From NCBI GenBank assembly GCA_024636575.1, contig JAGXGU010000002.1, positions 1 through 6,416 on the forward strand: a DNA stretch of 6,416 nt, in the 5' to 3' direction. Positions 1 through 6,144 of this stretch are shown one piece after another. Under the pieces are notes generated by a model that was not told where the DNA came from, searched no databases, and saw nothing but the letters and a program-made list of their open reading frames with translations. How positions within the stretch are numbered: position 1 is the first letter of the stretch; each line of letters starts with the position of its first letter. The position numbers were made by a program, and so were the translations under genes. This DNA is from Altererythrobacter sp. (GTDB lineage: Bacteria; Pseudomonadota; Alphaproteobacteria; Sphingomonadales; Sphingomonadaceae).

Positions 1-744
1 CGTCCACGGGGTAGTCGTCCAGATCACCGCATGGGCGCCAGCCAATTCGGCAATCGGGCTTTCGACAATCTCGAACGCGACGTCGATCTGCGGGCTGTCG
101 GTCAGATCTTCATATTCGACCTCTGCCTCGGCCAGCGCGGTTTCTTCTACCGGGGACCACATCACCGGCTTCGAACCGCGGTAAAGCTGGCCGCTTTCGG
201 CGAACTTCATCAGTTCGGCCACGATCGCGCCTTCTGCTTCGGGGCGCATGGTCAGATAGGGCTTGTCCCACCGGCCGCCGATGCCGAGGCGTTTGAGCTG
301 TTCGCGCTGCACATCGACCCAGCCTTGGGCATAGGCGCGGCATTCGGCGCGGAATTCCTTCGCCGGAACGTCCTTCTTGTCTTTCTTCTTCTTGCGGTAG
401 AGTTCCTCCACCTTCCATTCGATCGGCAGGCCGTGGCAATCCCAGCCCGGCACATAAGGCGCATCCTTGCCCAGCAGTGTCTGCGTGCGGACAACGGTAT
501 CCTTCAGCACATGGTTCAGAGCATGGCCGATATGCATGTCGCCATTGGCATAGGGCGGGCCGTCATGCAGGATGAATTTCTCGCGGCCAGCGCGGGCTTC
601 GCGAAGCTGCTGATACTGATCCGCCGCCTGCCAGCGCGCCAGAATGCCCGGTTCCTTCTGCGGAAGACCGGCTTTCATGGGAAAATCGGTCTTCGGCAGG
701 AAGACGGTGTCCCGGTAATCTCGTTTATCTGGCGTGTCGGTCAT
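1..744 (-). CDS. ileS: Isoleucyl-tRNA synthetase, N-terminal part (runs off left edge)
   Basis: Charges tRNA-Ile with isoleucine in the cytosol; class I aminoacyl-tRNA synthetase. The 248 codons visible are uninterrupted from ATG at 744 to the window edge. Seen: the family N-terminal strand (DTVFLPKTDFPMKAGLP, residues 12-28), the nucleotide-binding signature PPYANGDMHIGH (63-74, with the class I HIGH motif at 71-74), and GWDCHGLPIE (100-109). The start of the editing-domain insertion follows, ending at the edge with WTTTPWT. The KMSKS motif and tRNA-binding C-terminus lie outside the window. A lysine-rich stretch sits at residues 116-127. The ATG overlaps the ribF stop as ATGA with no clear ribosome-binding site, so initiation is probably coupled to ribF. 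ribF-ileS adjacency is common in proteobacteria. Identity is certain; the full length cannot be judged. Confidence 0.97.
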   Translation of the reverse strand, partial: MTDTPDKRDYRDTVFLPKTDFPMKAGLPQKEPGILARWQAADQYQQLREARAGREKFILHDGPPYANGDMHIGHALNHVLKDTVVRTQTLLGKDAPYVPGWDCHGLPIEWKVEELYRKKKKDKKDVPAKEFRAECRAYAQGWVDVQREQLKRLGIGGRWDKPYLTMRPEAEGAIVAELMKFAESGQLYRGSKPVMWSPVEETALAEAEVEYEDLTDSPQIDVAFEIVESPIAELAGAHAVIWTTTPWT

Positions 745-1679
745 ATGCGGGCGGCGCTTAGAAGTTTCCGCGCCTCATCGCAATCCCGCTCCATCTGTTC
801 CAGCAGCGCGTCCAGCGAATCGAATTTCGCTTCGGGCCGGATGAAATGGTGGAAGGCCACTTCGATCTCCTGACCATAGAGGTCACCGGAAAAATCGAAG
901 AAATGCGGCTCGAGCAATTCCTTGGCCGGGGCAAACTGCGGGCGGATGCCGATATTGGCCGCGCCTTTCAGTTCCTGACCGGTGCTGAGAATCTTGCCGG
1001 TCACCGCGTAGATGCCGAATTTGGGGCGGAGGTAACTTTCGACCAGCAGGTTCGCCGTGGGATAGCCAATTTCGCGCCCGCGCTTGTCCCCGTGCTGGAC
1101 AATCCCGCGAATCGCAAAGGGCCGGGTCAGCAGCCGCGCGGCTTCCTGCGGATCGCCCGCCAGCAAGGCCTTGCGGATGCGGCTGGAGGATACCGGTTCG
1201 CCGCCATCCATCACCGGGGCGACCGCGCGCGCTTCGATGCCATGCGCCCGGCCGAGGGTTTCGAGCATTTCGCGGTTGCCGCTGCGGCCCTTGCCGAAGG
1301 TAAAGTCCTCGCCCGTTACCACCCCCGCGGCGCCCATCCGGTCATGCAGCAATTGGCAGACGAAATCTTCTGCCGAGGTGGAGGCGAGCTCGCCGTCGAA
1401 ATGGAACACCAGCATCGCGGTAGCCCCGGCGGCGAGGTACAATTCCTGCCGCTGTTCCAGCGTGGTCAGGCGGAACGGCGGCGTGTCCGGCTTGAAGAAC
1501 CGCACAGGATGCGGATCGAAAGTGGCCACGATCGAAGGGCGGCCTTGCTGCCGCGCCCAACGGATTGCTTCGCCCGCCACCGCTTGATGGCCGAGGTGGA
1601 ACCCGTCGAAATTGCCCAGCGCGATCACCGCCCCGCGCAAGGGTTCCGGCAATGCCTCCCGGTGATCGATCCATCTCAC
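741..1679 (-). CDS. ribF: Bifunctional riboflavin kinase / FMN adenylyltransferase
   Basis: Makes FMN from riboflavin and ATP, then FAD from FMN and ATP, in the cytosol. 312 residues, a usual RibF length. The N-terminal adenylyltransferase domain shows GNFDGFHLGH (22-31, with HLGH as the nucleotidyl-transfer HxGH motif), TFDPHP (53-58), GEDFTFGKGRSGN (124-136) and SSSRIR (165-170). The C-terminal flavokinase domain shows GYPTAN (206-211), ANIGIRP (242-248) and LEPHFFDFSGDLYG, where E258 is the expected catalytic base. The start is GTG at 1679. It is preferred because MRW then places GNFDG at residue 22, as in other RibF proteins. That GTG overlaps the dipeptidase stop (GTGA) by four bases, and the RibF stop overlaps the ileS start (ATGA). 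No strong ribosome-binding site precedes it, which suits coupling to the gene upstream. Confidence 0.96.
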   Translation of the reverse strand: MRWIDHREALPEPLRGAVIALGNFDGFHLGHQAVAGEAIRWARQQGRPSIVATFDPHPVRFFKPDTPPFRLTTLEQRQELYLAAGATAMLVFHFDGELASTSAEDFVCQLLHDRMGAAGVVTGEDFTFGKGRSGNREMLETLGRAHGIEARAVAPVMDGGEPVSSSRIRKALLAGDPQEAARLLTRPFAIRGIVQHGDKRGREIGYPTANLLVESYLRPKFGIYAVTGKILSTGQELKGAANIGIRPQFAPAKELLEPHFFDFSGDLYGQEIEVAFHHFIRPEAKFDSLDALLEQMERDCDEARKLLSAARI

Positions 1680-2875
1680 GGCGCGGGCACCACCGGCACC
1701 GGCATCTGCAAGGGTGCCATCGAAATGCGCAGCACCCGCAGCGCATTGAGGCCCATCACCTGCCGGATTTCATCTTCGCTAAAGCCTTCATCCATCAGCG
1801 CCTGCGTCACCTGCACCAGTTGCGCCGTGTCGAAACGGACGGTCGTCGCTCCGTCATAATCGCTGCCCAGCGCGACATGGGCGATCCCGACAGAATCGCG
1901 AATATGCTTCATCGCGCGGGCTGCGGCTGCAGGGGAAGTGTCGCATACCGCGCCGTCCCAATAGCCGACCCCGATCACCCCGCCGGTTTTCGCGACGCCG
2001 CGAATCTCCGCATCGGTCAAATTCCGGTTGACCTTGCAAGTCGCCTGCACCCCGCCGTGGCTGGAGACAACAGGGCGCCGCGCCATGCCGAGGATATCGG
2101 CCACGCAACGATGGCTGCAATGGGCAATGTCGACGACCATGCCGAGCTGTTCCATGCGCTGGACCGTCTGCCGCCCCTTGGGCGTAAGGCCCCCCTTTTT
2201 CAGGCCATGCATCGATCCGGCGAGATCATTGTCGAAGAAATGGGTAAGCGAGGCCATGGTGAAACCGGCAGCGCGCAGCGTATCGAGTGTGCCGAGATCG
2301 TCCGACATCTGATTGAGCCCTTCGATGCTGAGCAAGCCGCCAACCGGCTTGGACGGCCCCTGCCGCGCCTGAAGCAGCGCATCGATGGCACCGGGCGTGG
2401 TGACTTTGGCCAATGCGCCGTTCGATGCTGCCACTGCCCGGTCGAGCTTTGTGCCGTGCCATAGCGAGCGTTCTACCAGCGAGGACCATGTCCGCACCGG
2501 TTGCAGCTGGGCGATCACCAGCGGGGTGATATTATCCGTATCCGCCCCGTTGGCATCGTAATTCTGGCCCTTCGGCGTCTTGGTCACACTGGAAAATACC
2601 TGCAGCGCGACATTGCCCCTTTGCAGGCGCGGCAGATCCATATGGCCCTGCGCGCTATCGGACAGCACATTGCGCTGCCACATCAGCGTGTCCGAATGCA
2701 AATCGACAATGGTCAGCGTGTCATGCAGGGCCTGCGCTTCGGGCCGGATAGCGGGCAGCGGCTGCCCGTCGATCTTGTTCATGCTCCGCTCGACATATCC
2801 GGGGGCGAAGCCGAAAAAGCCGATTGCTGCGATGCCGATCAGCGCCAGTAGGGCAAGCCCGATTTTCTTCTTCAT
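1676..2875 (-). CDS. Membrane-anchored M19 (renal-type) dipeptidase
   Basis: Zinc metallopeptidase of family M19, which hydrolyses dipeptides (some members accept D-residues at the C-terminal position). 399 residues from ATG 2875. This start is chosen over an upstream in-frame one because GGAG lies 8 bases before it, it overlaps the folA stop as ATGA, and it opens directly on a lysine-rich n-region and one hydrophobic segment (about residues 5-24). That indicates a signal anchor or signal peptide, with the catalytic domain in the periplasm. Expected metal and active-site residues are present: HSD (H60, D62), E185 in SIEG, H252 in DIAHCSH, H273 in SSHGG, and D339 in GSDYDG. RNLTD (285-289) and GLNALRVL (375-382) also fit. 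The C-terminus is short and proline-rich, overlapping ribF by four bases. Substrate is unknown; a cell-wall or D-amino-acid dipeptide role is only inference. Confidence 0.92.
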   Translation of the reverse strand: MKKKIGLALLALIGIAAIGFFGFAPGYVERSMNKIDGQPLPAIRPEAQALHDTLTIVDLHSDTLMWQRNVLSDSAQGHMDLPRLQRGNVALQVFSSVTKTPKGQNYDANGADTDNITPLVIAQLQPVRTWSSLVERSLWHGTKLDRAVAASNGALAKVTTPGAIDALLQARQGPSKPVGGLLSIEGLNQMSDDLGTLDTLRAAGFTMASLTHFFDNDLAGSMHGLKKGGLTPKGRQTVQRMEQLGMVVDIAHCSHRCVADILGMARRPVVSSHGGVQATCKVNRNLTDAEIRGVAKTGGVIGVGYWDGAVCDTSPAAAARAMKHIRDSVGIAHVALGSDYDGATTVRFDTAQLVQVTQALMDEGFSEDEIRQVMGLNALRVLRISMAPLQMPVPVVPAP

Positions 2876-3372
2876 TTGGCACGCTCCAGCGTCAGGAAGG
2901 AATAGCCCGGCCGTTCGCCCTCTGCCGCGTGATCTTCGCGGGCGATTTCTTCCCATTCCGGCCCCAGCGGCGGCATGAAGGTGTCGCCAGCGAATTCGCC
3001 ATGCACTTCTGTCAGTTCGATGCGGTCGGCCAGCGGCATGAACACGTCAAAGATTGCCGCGCCGCCGATCACGGAGATTTCGCCCTCGCCAGCCAATTCC
3101 AAAGCTTCCTCCACTGTCCGGGCCACTTCCGCCTCCCCCGAATCCCACCTTTCGTGCCGCGTCAGCACGATATGCCGCCGACCCGGAAGCAATCCAGGCA
3201 GGCTTTCGAAGGTCTTGCGGCCCATGATCATCGGCCGCCCCTGTCCATCTGGCCCCATGGTCAGTGATTTGAAATGCCTGAGGTCGGCGGGCAGGTGCCA
3301 CGGCAGTGCGCCACCCTTGCCAATCGCTCCATTGGCAGAGCGGGCGTAAATCAGCACGATTGTCTGGTTCAT
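2872..3372 (-). CDS. folA: Dihydrofolate reductase
   Basis: Reduces dihydrofolate to tetrahydrofolate with NADPH in the cytosol, feeding one-carbon units to purine, thymidylate and methionine synthesis; target of trimethoprim. 166 residues, normal for a chromosomal DHFR. Seen: IG at 17-18, LPWHLPADLRHFK (23-35) with D30 as the catalytic acid (equivalent to E. coli D27), MIMGRKTFESL (48-58) with the NADPH-binding GR, PLPGR-like LLPGRRHIVLTR (61-72), VIGGAAIF (101-108), and T121 in ELTEV. A short insertion (GPDGQG, 40-45) precedes the RPMIMG strand. Start is ATG at 3372, giving the family N-terminus MNQTIVLI. There is no good ribosome-binding site. Instead a six-codon mini-ORF starting at the purK stop ends in ATGA over this start, so coupled initiation is likely. 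The stop overlaps the dipeptidase start by four bases. Confidence 0.96.
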   Translation of the reverse strand: MNQTIVLIYARSANGAIGKGGALPWHLPADLRHFKSLTMGPDGQGRPMIMGRKTFESLPGLLPGRRHIVLTRHERWDSGEAEVARTVEEALELAGEGEISVIGGAAIFDVFMPLADRIELTEVHGEFAGDTFMPPLGPEWEEIAREDHAAEGERPGYSFLTLERAK

Positions 3373-3393
3373 TTCGGGGCTTGGCTCATTTCG
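3360..3393. repeat. Imperfect 17-bp tandem duplication at the purK/folA junction
   Basis: Read on the minus strand, CCGAAATGAGCCAAGCC is followed immediately by CCGAAATGAACCAGACA; 13 of 17 positions match, and the first nine are identical. Each copy carries an ATGA, one at the purK stop and one at the folA start. The arrangement looks like a small tandem duplication of the original stop/start overlap. Confidence 0.5.
3369..3389 (-). other. Six-codon mini-ORF bridging purK and folA
   Basis: An ATG at 3389 overlaps the restored-frame purK stop as ATGA. It opens MSQAPK and stops at TGA 3371-3369, which in turn overlaps the folA ATG as ATGA. Sequence shows the ORF directly. That ribosomes use it as a coupling step is inference. 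Its first codons resemble the first codons of folA (MSQA against MNQT), suggesting it is a remnant of a local duplication. It is unlikely to make a functional peptide. Confidence 0.35.
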
Positions 3394-4446
3394 GCCCTGA
3401 TCCCAGCCGCGTCACATGGCCCATCTTGCGGCCCTCGCGCGCTTCGCGTTTGCCGTAGAGATGCAGGTGAGCGGCAGGGTCGCTCAGGACTTCAAATGCG
3501 GTCAGCGCGTCCGGGCCGACGATATTGATCATGGTCACCTGGGGCGCGGTGGTCTCGGTCGGCCCCAGCGGAAGCCGCAAATCGCGCGAATATGGTTTTC
3601 AAACTGGCTGGTGGCGGCGCCTTCGATAGTCCAGTGCCCCGAATTATGCACTCGCGGAGCCATTTCGTTGAATATCGGACCGGCATCGGTGGCAAAGAAT
3701 TCGCAGGTCAGCACGCCGACATAACCCAGCGCCTCTGCGATGGCGCCGGCCAGCGTGCGGGCTTCCCCCAGCTGCGAATGGATCAATTGTGACGGCGGCA
3801 GAATTGATGTCGCCAATATGCCGTTACGGTGGACATTCTCGGCGCTGTCCCAGAACCGCACCTCGCCGTCTTGCCCGCGCACCAGGATGACGGAGAATTC
3901 GGCGCTGAAATGGACCAGCCCTTCGTAAATCGTCGCCGCAGCAGGCAGCCGGATGGCATCGGCATCCCGCGCGGAATTGATCCGCCACTGGCCCTTGCCA
4001 TCATAGCCGTCGGCGCGGGTTTTGAGGATGCCGGGCGCGCCGATCCGGTCGATCGCGGCGGCCAGTTCCTCGCCCGAATAAACCGGCGCATAGGGTGCCG
4101 GTTTCCCGCCCAGTTCTTCGGCAAACCCTTTCTCATGCAAGCGGTCCTGCGCGATTTTCAGCGCGCGGGCATGCGGGACCAGCTTGGCTCCGATAGCGGC
4201 GAGCGGCGCCACGGGCACATTCTCGAATTCGAAAGTCACCACATCGCAGGTTTGCGCAAAGGCGGCGAGCGCGGTTTGATCCAGCCATGGCGCACAGGTA
4301 AACTCCGCGCTGACTTCGGCGGCGACGCTTTCCCGGTCGGGCGCATAGATGTGGCAGCGATAGCCCAATTGGGCCGCCGCCATCGCCAGCATCCGGCCAA
4401 GCTGGCCGCCGCCCAGAATCCCGATTGTTCCCCCTGGTGCGATCAT
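3386..4446 (-). pseudogene. purK: 5-(carboxyamino)imidazole ribonucleotide synthase, frameshifted
   Basis: PurK is the ATP-grasp enzyme that carboxylates AIR to N5-CAIR with bicarbonate and ATP; PurE then converts N5-CAIR to CAIR. From ATG 4446 (ATGA overlap with purE; GGAAG just upstream) the frame reads GILGGGQLGRM (9-19), FEFENVP (72-78), RADGYDGKGQW (144-154) with K142 nearby, and NEMAPRVHNSGHW (260-272). After G291 (codon 3576-3574) the family sequence is lost and the zero frame stops at TGA 3537-3535, giving 303 residues with an aberrant tail. The expected C-terminus resumes in the neighbouring frame from 3574 and runs to TGA 3388-3386, with HLHLYGK (327-333 rejoined) and GRKMGH (339-344). 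Rejoined length is 353 residues, matching a full PurK. One base (C or T) appears to be missing around 3572-3575. Pseudogene or sequence error cannot be separated here. The gene family itself is certain. Confidence 0.9.
3571..3576 (-). other. Frameshift site in purK (one base missing)
   Basis: The minus strand reads TGC GGC TTC CGC TGG in the upstream frame. The family expects roughly C-G-L/F-P-L-G, which needs GGC (C/T)TT CCG CTG, one extra pyrimidine. There is no X-XXY-YYZ slippery heptamer at the site, so programmed -1 frameshifting is not favoured. The upstream frame ends at TGA 3537-3535, and an ATG in the downstream frame lies at 3532-3530, two bases past that stop. Confidence 0.8.
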
Positions 4447-4946
4447 CGGTCTTCCGGCCGTTCTGCCACCGCATTGGTGCGGGCGGCGCGCCAGGCCTTC
4501 AACCGCTCGGCCAGGGCTTCGTCGGAGAGTCCGAGGATCGCGGCGGCGAGCAGCCCGGCGTTTGCCGCCCCGGCCTCACCGATCGCCAAGGTGCCGACGG
4601 GGATTCCAGCCGGCATCTGCGCAATCGACAGCAGGCTGTCCATGCCCGACAGCGCCTTCGACTGAACCGGAACGCCCAGCACCGGCAGATGTGTCATAGC
4701 CGCGATCATGCCGGGCAGATGCGCTGCCCCGCCAGCACCGGCGATAATGACCTTAAACCCTTCGTCCGCCGCGCCCCTGGCAAAGGCAAACATCCGGTCC
4801 GGCGTGCGGTGGGCGGAAACAATCCGCGCGTCATGGGCCACGCCCAATTCGTCGAGGACTGCAGCGGCAGAGCGCATCGTTGGCCAGTCGGACTCGCTGC
4901 CCATCACAATCGCGACCTTGGGGCCAGTTTTTGCGTTTCCGGCCAT
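4443..4946 (-). CDS. purE: N5-carboxyaminoimidazole ribonucleotide mutase
   Basis: Converts N5-CAIR, the PurK product, to CAIR in de novo purine synthesis; acts as a cytosolic oligomer. 167 residues, normal for class I PurE. Seen: GSESDWPTM (16-24), SAHRTP (44-49, with the active-site H46), AGAGGAAHLPGM (69-80), and the following VLGVPVQSKALSGMDSLLSI stretch. All of these are class I (bacterial mutase) signatures, so this protein needs N5-CAIR made by PurK. ATG 4946 shares one base with the gpmA stop (TGATG), and the stop overlaps the purK start by four bases (ATGA), consistent with coupled, balanced synthesis of PurE and PurK. The C-terminal tail is rich in arginine, alanine and glutamate. 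The state of purK next door is therefore important for this enzyme. Confidence 0.96.
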   Translation of the reverse strand: MAGNAKTGPKVAIVMGSESDWPTMRSAAAVLDELGVAHDARIVSAHRTPDRMFAFARGAADEGFKVIIAGAGGAAHLPGMIAAMTHLPVLGVPVQSKALSGMDSLLSIAQMPAGIPVGTLAIGEAGAANAGLLAAAILGLSDEALAERLKAWRAARTNAVAERPEDR

Positions 4947-5632
4947 CAGCTATCCTTCAGATAATACCGCTCGCCCGGCACCATCTGATCATCGAATTCA
5001 TAGATGATCGGCTGGCCGGTAGGGATTTCGAGACCGGTGATGTCATCATCCGAAATGCCCGACAGGTGCTTCACCAGCGCGCGCAGCGAATTGCCATGGG
5101 CAGAGATGATCACCGTCTCGCCGCTGGCCAGCACCGGCAGGATGTCGCTTTCCCAATAGGGCAGCACCCTCTCGATGGTCAGCTTCAGGCTTTCGGTATT
5201 GGGGATCGCGATCCCGGCATAGCGCGGGTCCGCAGACAGATCATATTTGCTGCCGGTTTCCAGCGGCGGCGGGGGCACGTCGAAACTGCGCCGCCAGATA
5301 TGGACCTGTTCGTCGCCATGTTTCTCGCGCGTTTCCTGCTTGTCGAGGCCGGTCAGCCCGCCATAATGGCGTTCATTAAGCCGCCAGTCCTTGACCTCTG
5401 GAATCCACAACCGGTCCGCTGCGCCCAATGCCAGATGCAGGGTACGAATCGCGCGGGTCTGGACCGAGGTAAACGCCCGTGTCGGCAGTATGCCCCTTTC
5501 GGCCAGCAATTTGCCCGCCTCCACGGCCTCGCTCACGCCCAGTTCGGTCAGATCGACATCCCACCAGCCGGTGAAGCGGTTTTCGAGGTTCCACTGGCTC
5601 TGGCCGTGGCGAACGAGAATTAAGGTCGGCAA
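4946..5632 (-). CDS. gpmA: 2,3-bisphosphoglycerate-dependent phosphoglycerate mutase
   Basis: Interconverts 3- and 2-phosphoglycerate in glycolysis and gluconeogenesis through a phosphohistidine; cytosolic. 228 residues, shorter than the 250 of E. coli but common in alphaproteobacteria. Seen: LVRHGQSQWN (6-15) with the phosphorylated H9, NRFTGWWDVDLT (18-29), SVQTRAIRT (56-64), LNERHYGGL (85-93) with E87, and SAHGNSLRAL (177-186) with the second catalytic H179. Start is TTG at 5632. It is supported by AGGAG eight bases upstream, by alignment of the RHG motif with the family N-terminus, and by the lack of any in-frame ATG back to the stop at 5710-5708. It is first in the tightly packed cluster; its stop shares a base with the purE start. 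Confidence 0.95.
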   Translation of the reverse strand: MPTLILVRHGQSQWNLENRFTGWWDVDLTELGVSEAVEAGKLLAERGILPTRAFTSVQTRAIRTLHLALGAADRLWIPEVKDWRLNERHYGGLTGLDKQETREKHGDEQVHIWRRSFDVPPPPLETGSKYDLSADPRYAGIAIPNTESLKLTIERVLPYWESDILPVLASGETVIISAHGNSLRALVKHLSGISDDDITGLEIPTGQPIIYEFDDQMVPGERYYLKDS

Positions 5633-5640
5633 GCAAGATG

Positions 5641-5645
5641 CTCCT
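5641..5645 (-). promoter_or_regulatory. Ribosome-binding site of gpmA, supports TTG start
   Basis: AGGAG on the minus strand with an 8-base spacer to TTG 5632. It is the best Shine-Dalgarno match in the cluster and decides the unusual TTG start. A CCAAT half of an inverted repeat lies two bases upstream. Confidence 0.75.
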
Positions 5646-5646
5646 G

Positions 5647-5694
5647 CATTGGTGAGGCCCGGTACTGGTGCCCAATACTGGCGCGCACTATTGG
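5647..5694. repeat. Competing inverted repeats in the gpmA leader
   Basis: On the plus strand CATTGG (5647-5652), CCAATA (5672-5677) and TATTGG (5689-5694) occur in order. The middle element can pair with the right one (6 bp, 11-base loop) or with ATTGG of the left one (5 bp, 19-base loop), but not both. The minus strand also has an imperfect 13-bp tandem repeat here (CCAGTATTGGGCA then CCAGTACCGGGCC, 10 of 13). It lies between the small upstream gene and the gpmA ribosome-binding site. There is no T-run, so it is not an obvious terminator. Regulatory meaning is speculative. Confidence 0.35.
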
Positions 5695-5707
5695 TCAGGA
5701 CGCGTCG

Positions 5708-5914
5708 TTAGCTTTTGGCGCCGTCTTTGGGAAGGGCCGCAGGGCGCGATTCGTCGGCTGGGCCGCCAGTATTTTCTTGGTGCGCGCCAATTTCTTCAGA
5801 ACCGTGCGGATTTCCATCGATTGACCGCGCCTGGGCTTTGCGGCGGCGCAGATTTTCGCGCAGCTTGGCGGCGAGGCGTTCTTCCCGGCTGGGTTTGTGT
5901 GTGCTGTTTGCCAT
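5708..5914 (-). CDS. Small basic protein of unknown function (68 aa)
   Basis: Starts at ATG 5914 with MANSTHKPSREERLAAKLRE. Residues 8-31 are strongly charged and should form one amphipathic, arginine/lysine-rich helix (REERLAAKLRENLRRRKAQA). The second half (32-68) is polar, rich in glycine, proline and acidic residues, and probably disordered, ending PKDGAKS. There is no signal peptide, membrane segment or recognisable domain. The upstream GGTGGTGGA is only a weak ribosome-binding site. The frame has GC-rich third positions typical of this genome, especially in the first half, which supports coding. Short proteins of this style are, as far as I recall, common hypothetical proteins in Sphingomonadales; that is memory, not a search. 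It lies 75 bases before gpmA on the same strand and could share its transcript. The longer in-frame extension upstream is rejected because it reads through the antisense of the tRNA. Confidence 0.65.
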   Translation of the reverse strand: MANSTHKPSREERLAAKLRENLRRRKAQARSIDGNPHGSEEIGAHQENTGGPADESRPAALPKDGAKS

Positions 5915-5976
5915 GATCCACCACCGATTGCCGAGATGTGCGCGCCAAGGCAAGCACGTCTGCCGAAAGGGCTCAC

Positions 5977-6006
5977 TTGACAATGGCAGGGCAGCCAGCC
6001 AATAGC
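5977..6006 (+). promoter_or_regulatory. Candidate promoter for tRNA-Thr
   Basis: A perfect TTGACA -35 hexamer (5977-5982) is followed after 17-18 bases by a weak -10 (CAATAG at 6000 or AATAGC at 6001). Next comes a very GC-rich stretch (GCGCGCCCC), which resembles the discriminator of stringently controlled stable-RNA promoters. It sits about 60-85 bases before the tRNA on the same strand. The -10 is poor, so this rests mainly on the -35 and the position. A 7-bp inverted repeat (GGCAGGG 5985-5991, CCCTGCC 6011-6017) flanks the -10. Confidence 0.45.
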
Positions 6007-6051
6007 GCGCCCCTGCCGTGGGCCGCTTTCGCCGCCCATTGGCGGGAATAC

Positions 6052-6116
<65 letters not shown>

Positions 6117-6144
<28 letters not shown>

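Noticed and set aside
31..2464. Long plus-strand ORFs of 280, 337 and 299 codons
   Set aside because: They lie wholly antisense to ileS, ribF and the dipeptidase, show no family motifs, and are expected shadows in GC-rich DNA.
2876..2956. Upstream in-frame start of the dipeptidase at 2956
   Set aside because: It would add 27 arginine-rich residues overlapping folA; the start at 2875 has a ribosome-binding site, ATGA overlap and an immediate signal anchor.
3529..3580. Programmed -1 frameshift in purK
   Set aside because: No slippery heptamer at the junction, and PurK is not known to use recoding; a missing base explains the data more simply.
6032..6045. CCGCC-CATT-GGCGG hairpin before the tRNA as a terminator
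   Set aside because: Only 5 bp and no T-run on either strand; it cannot be supported as an intrinsic terminator.
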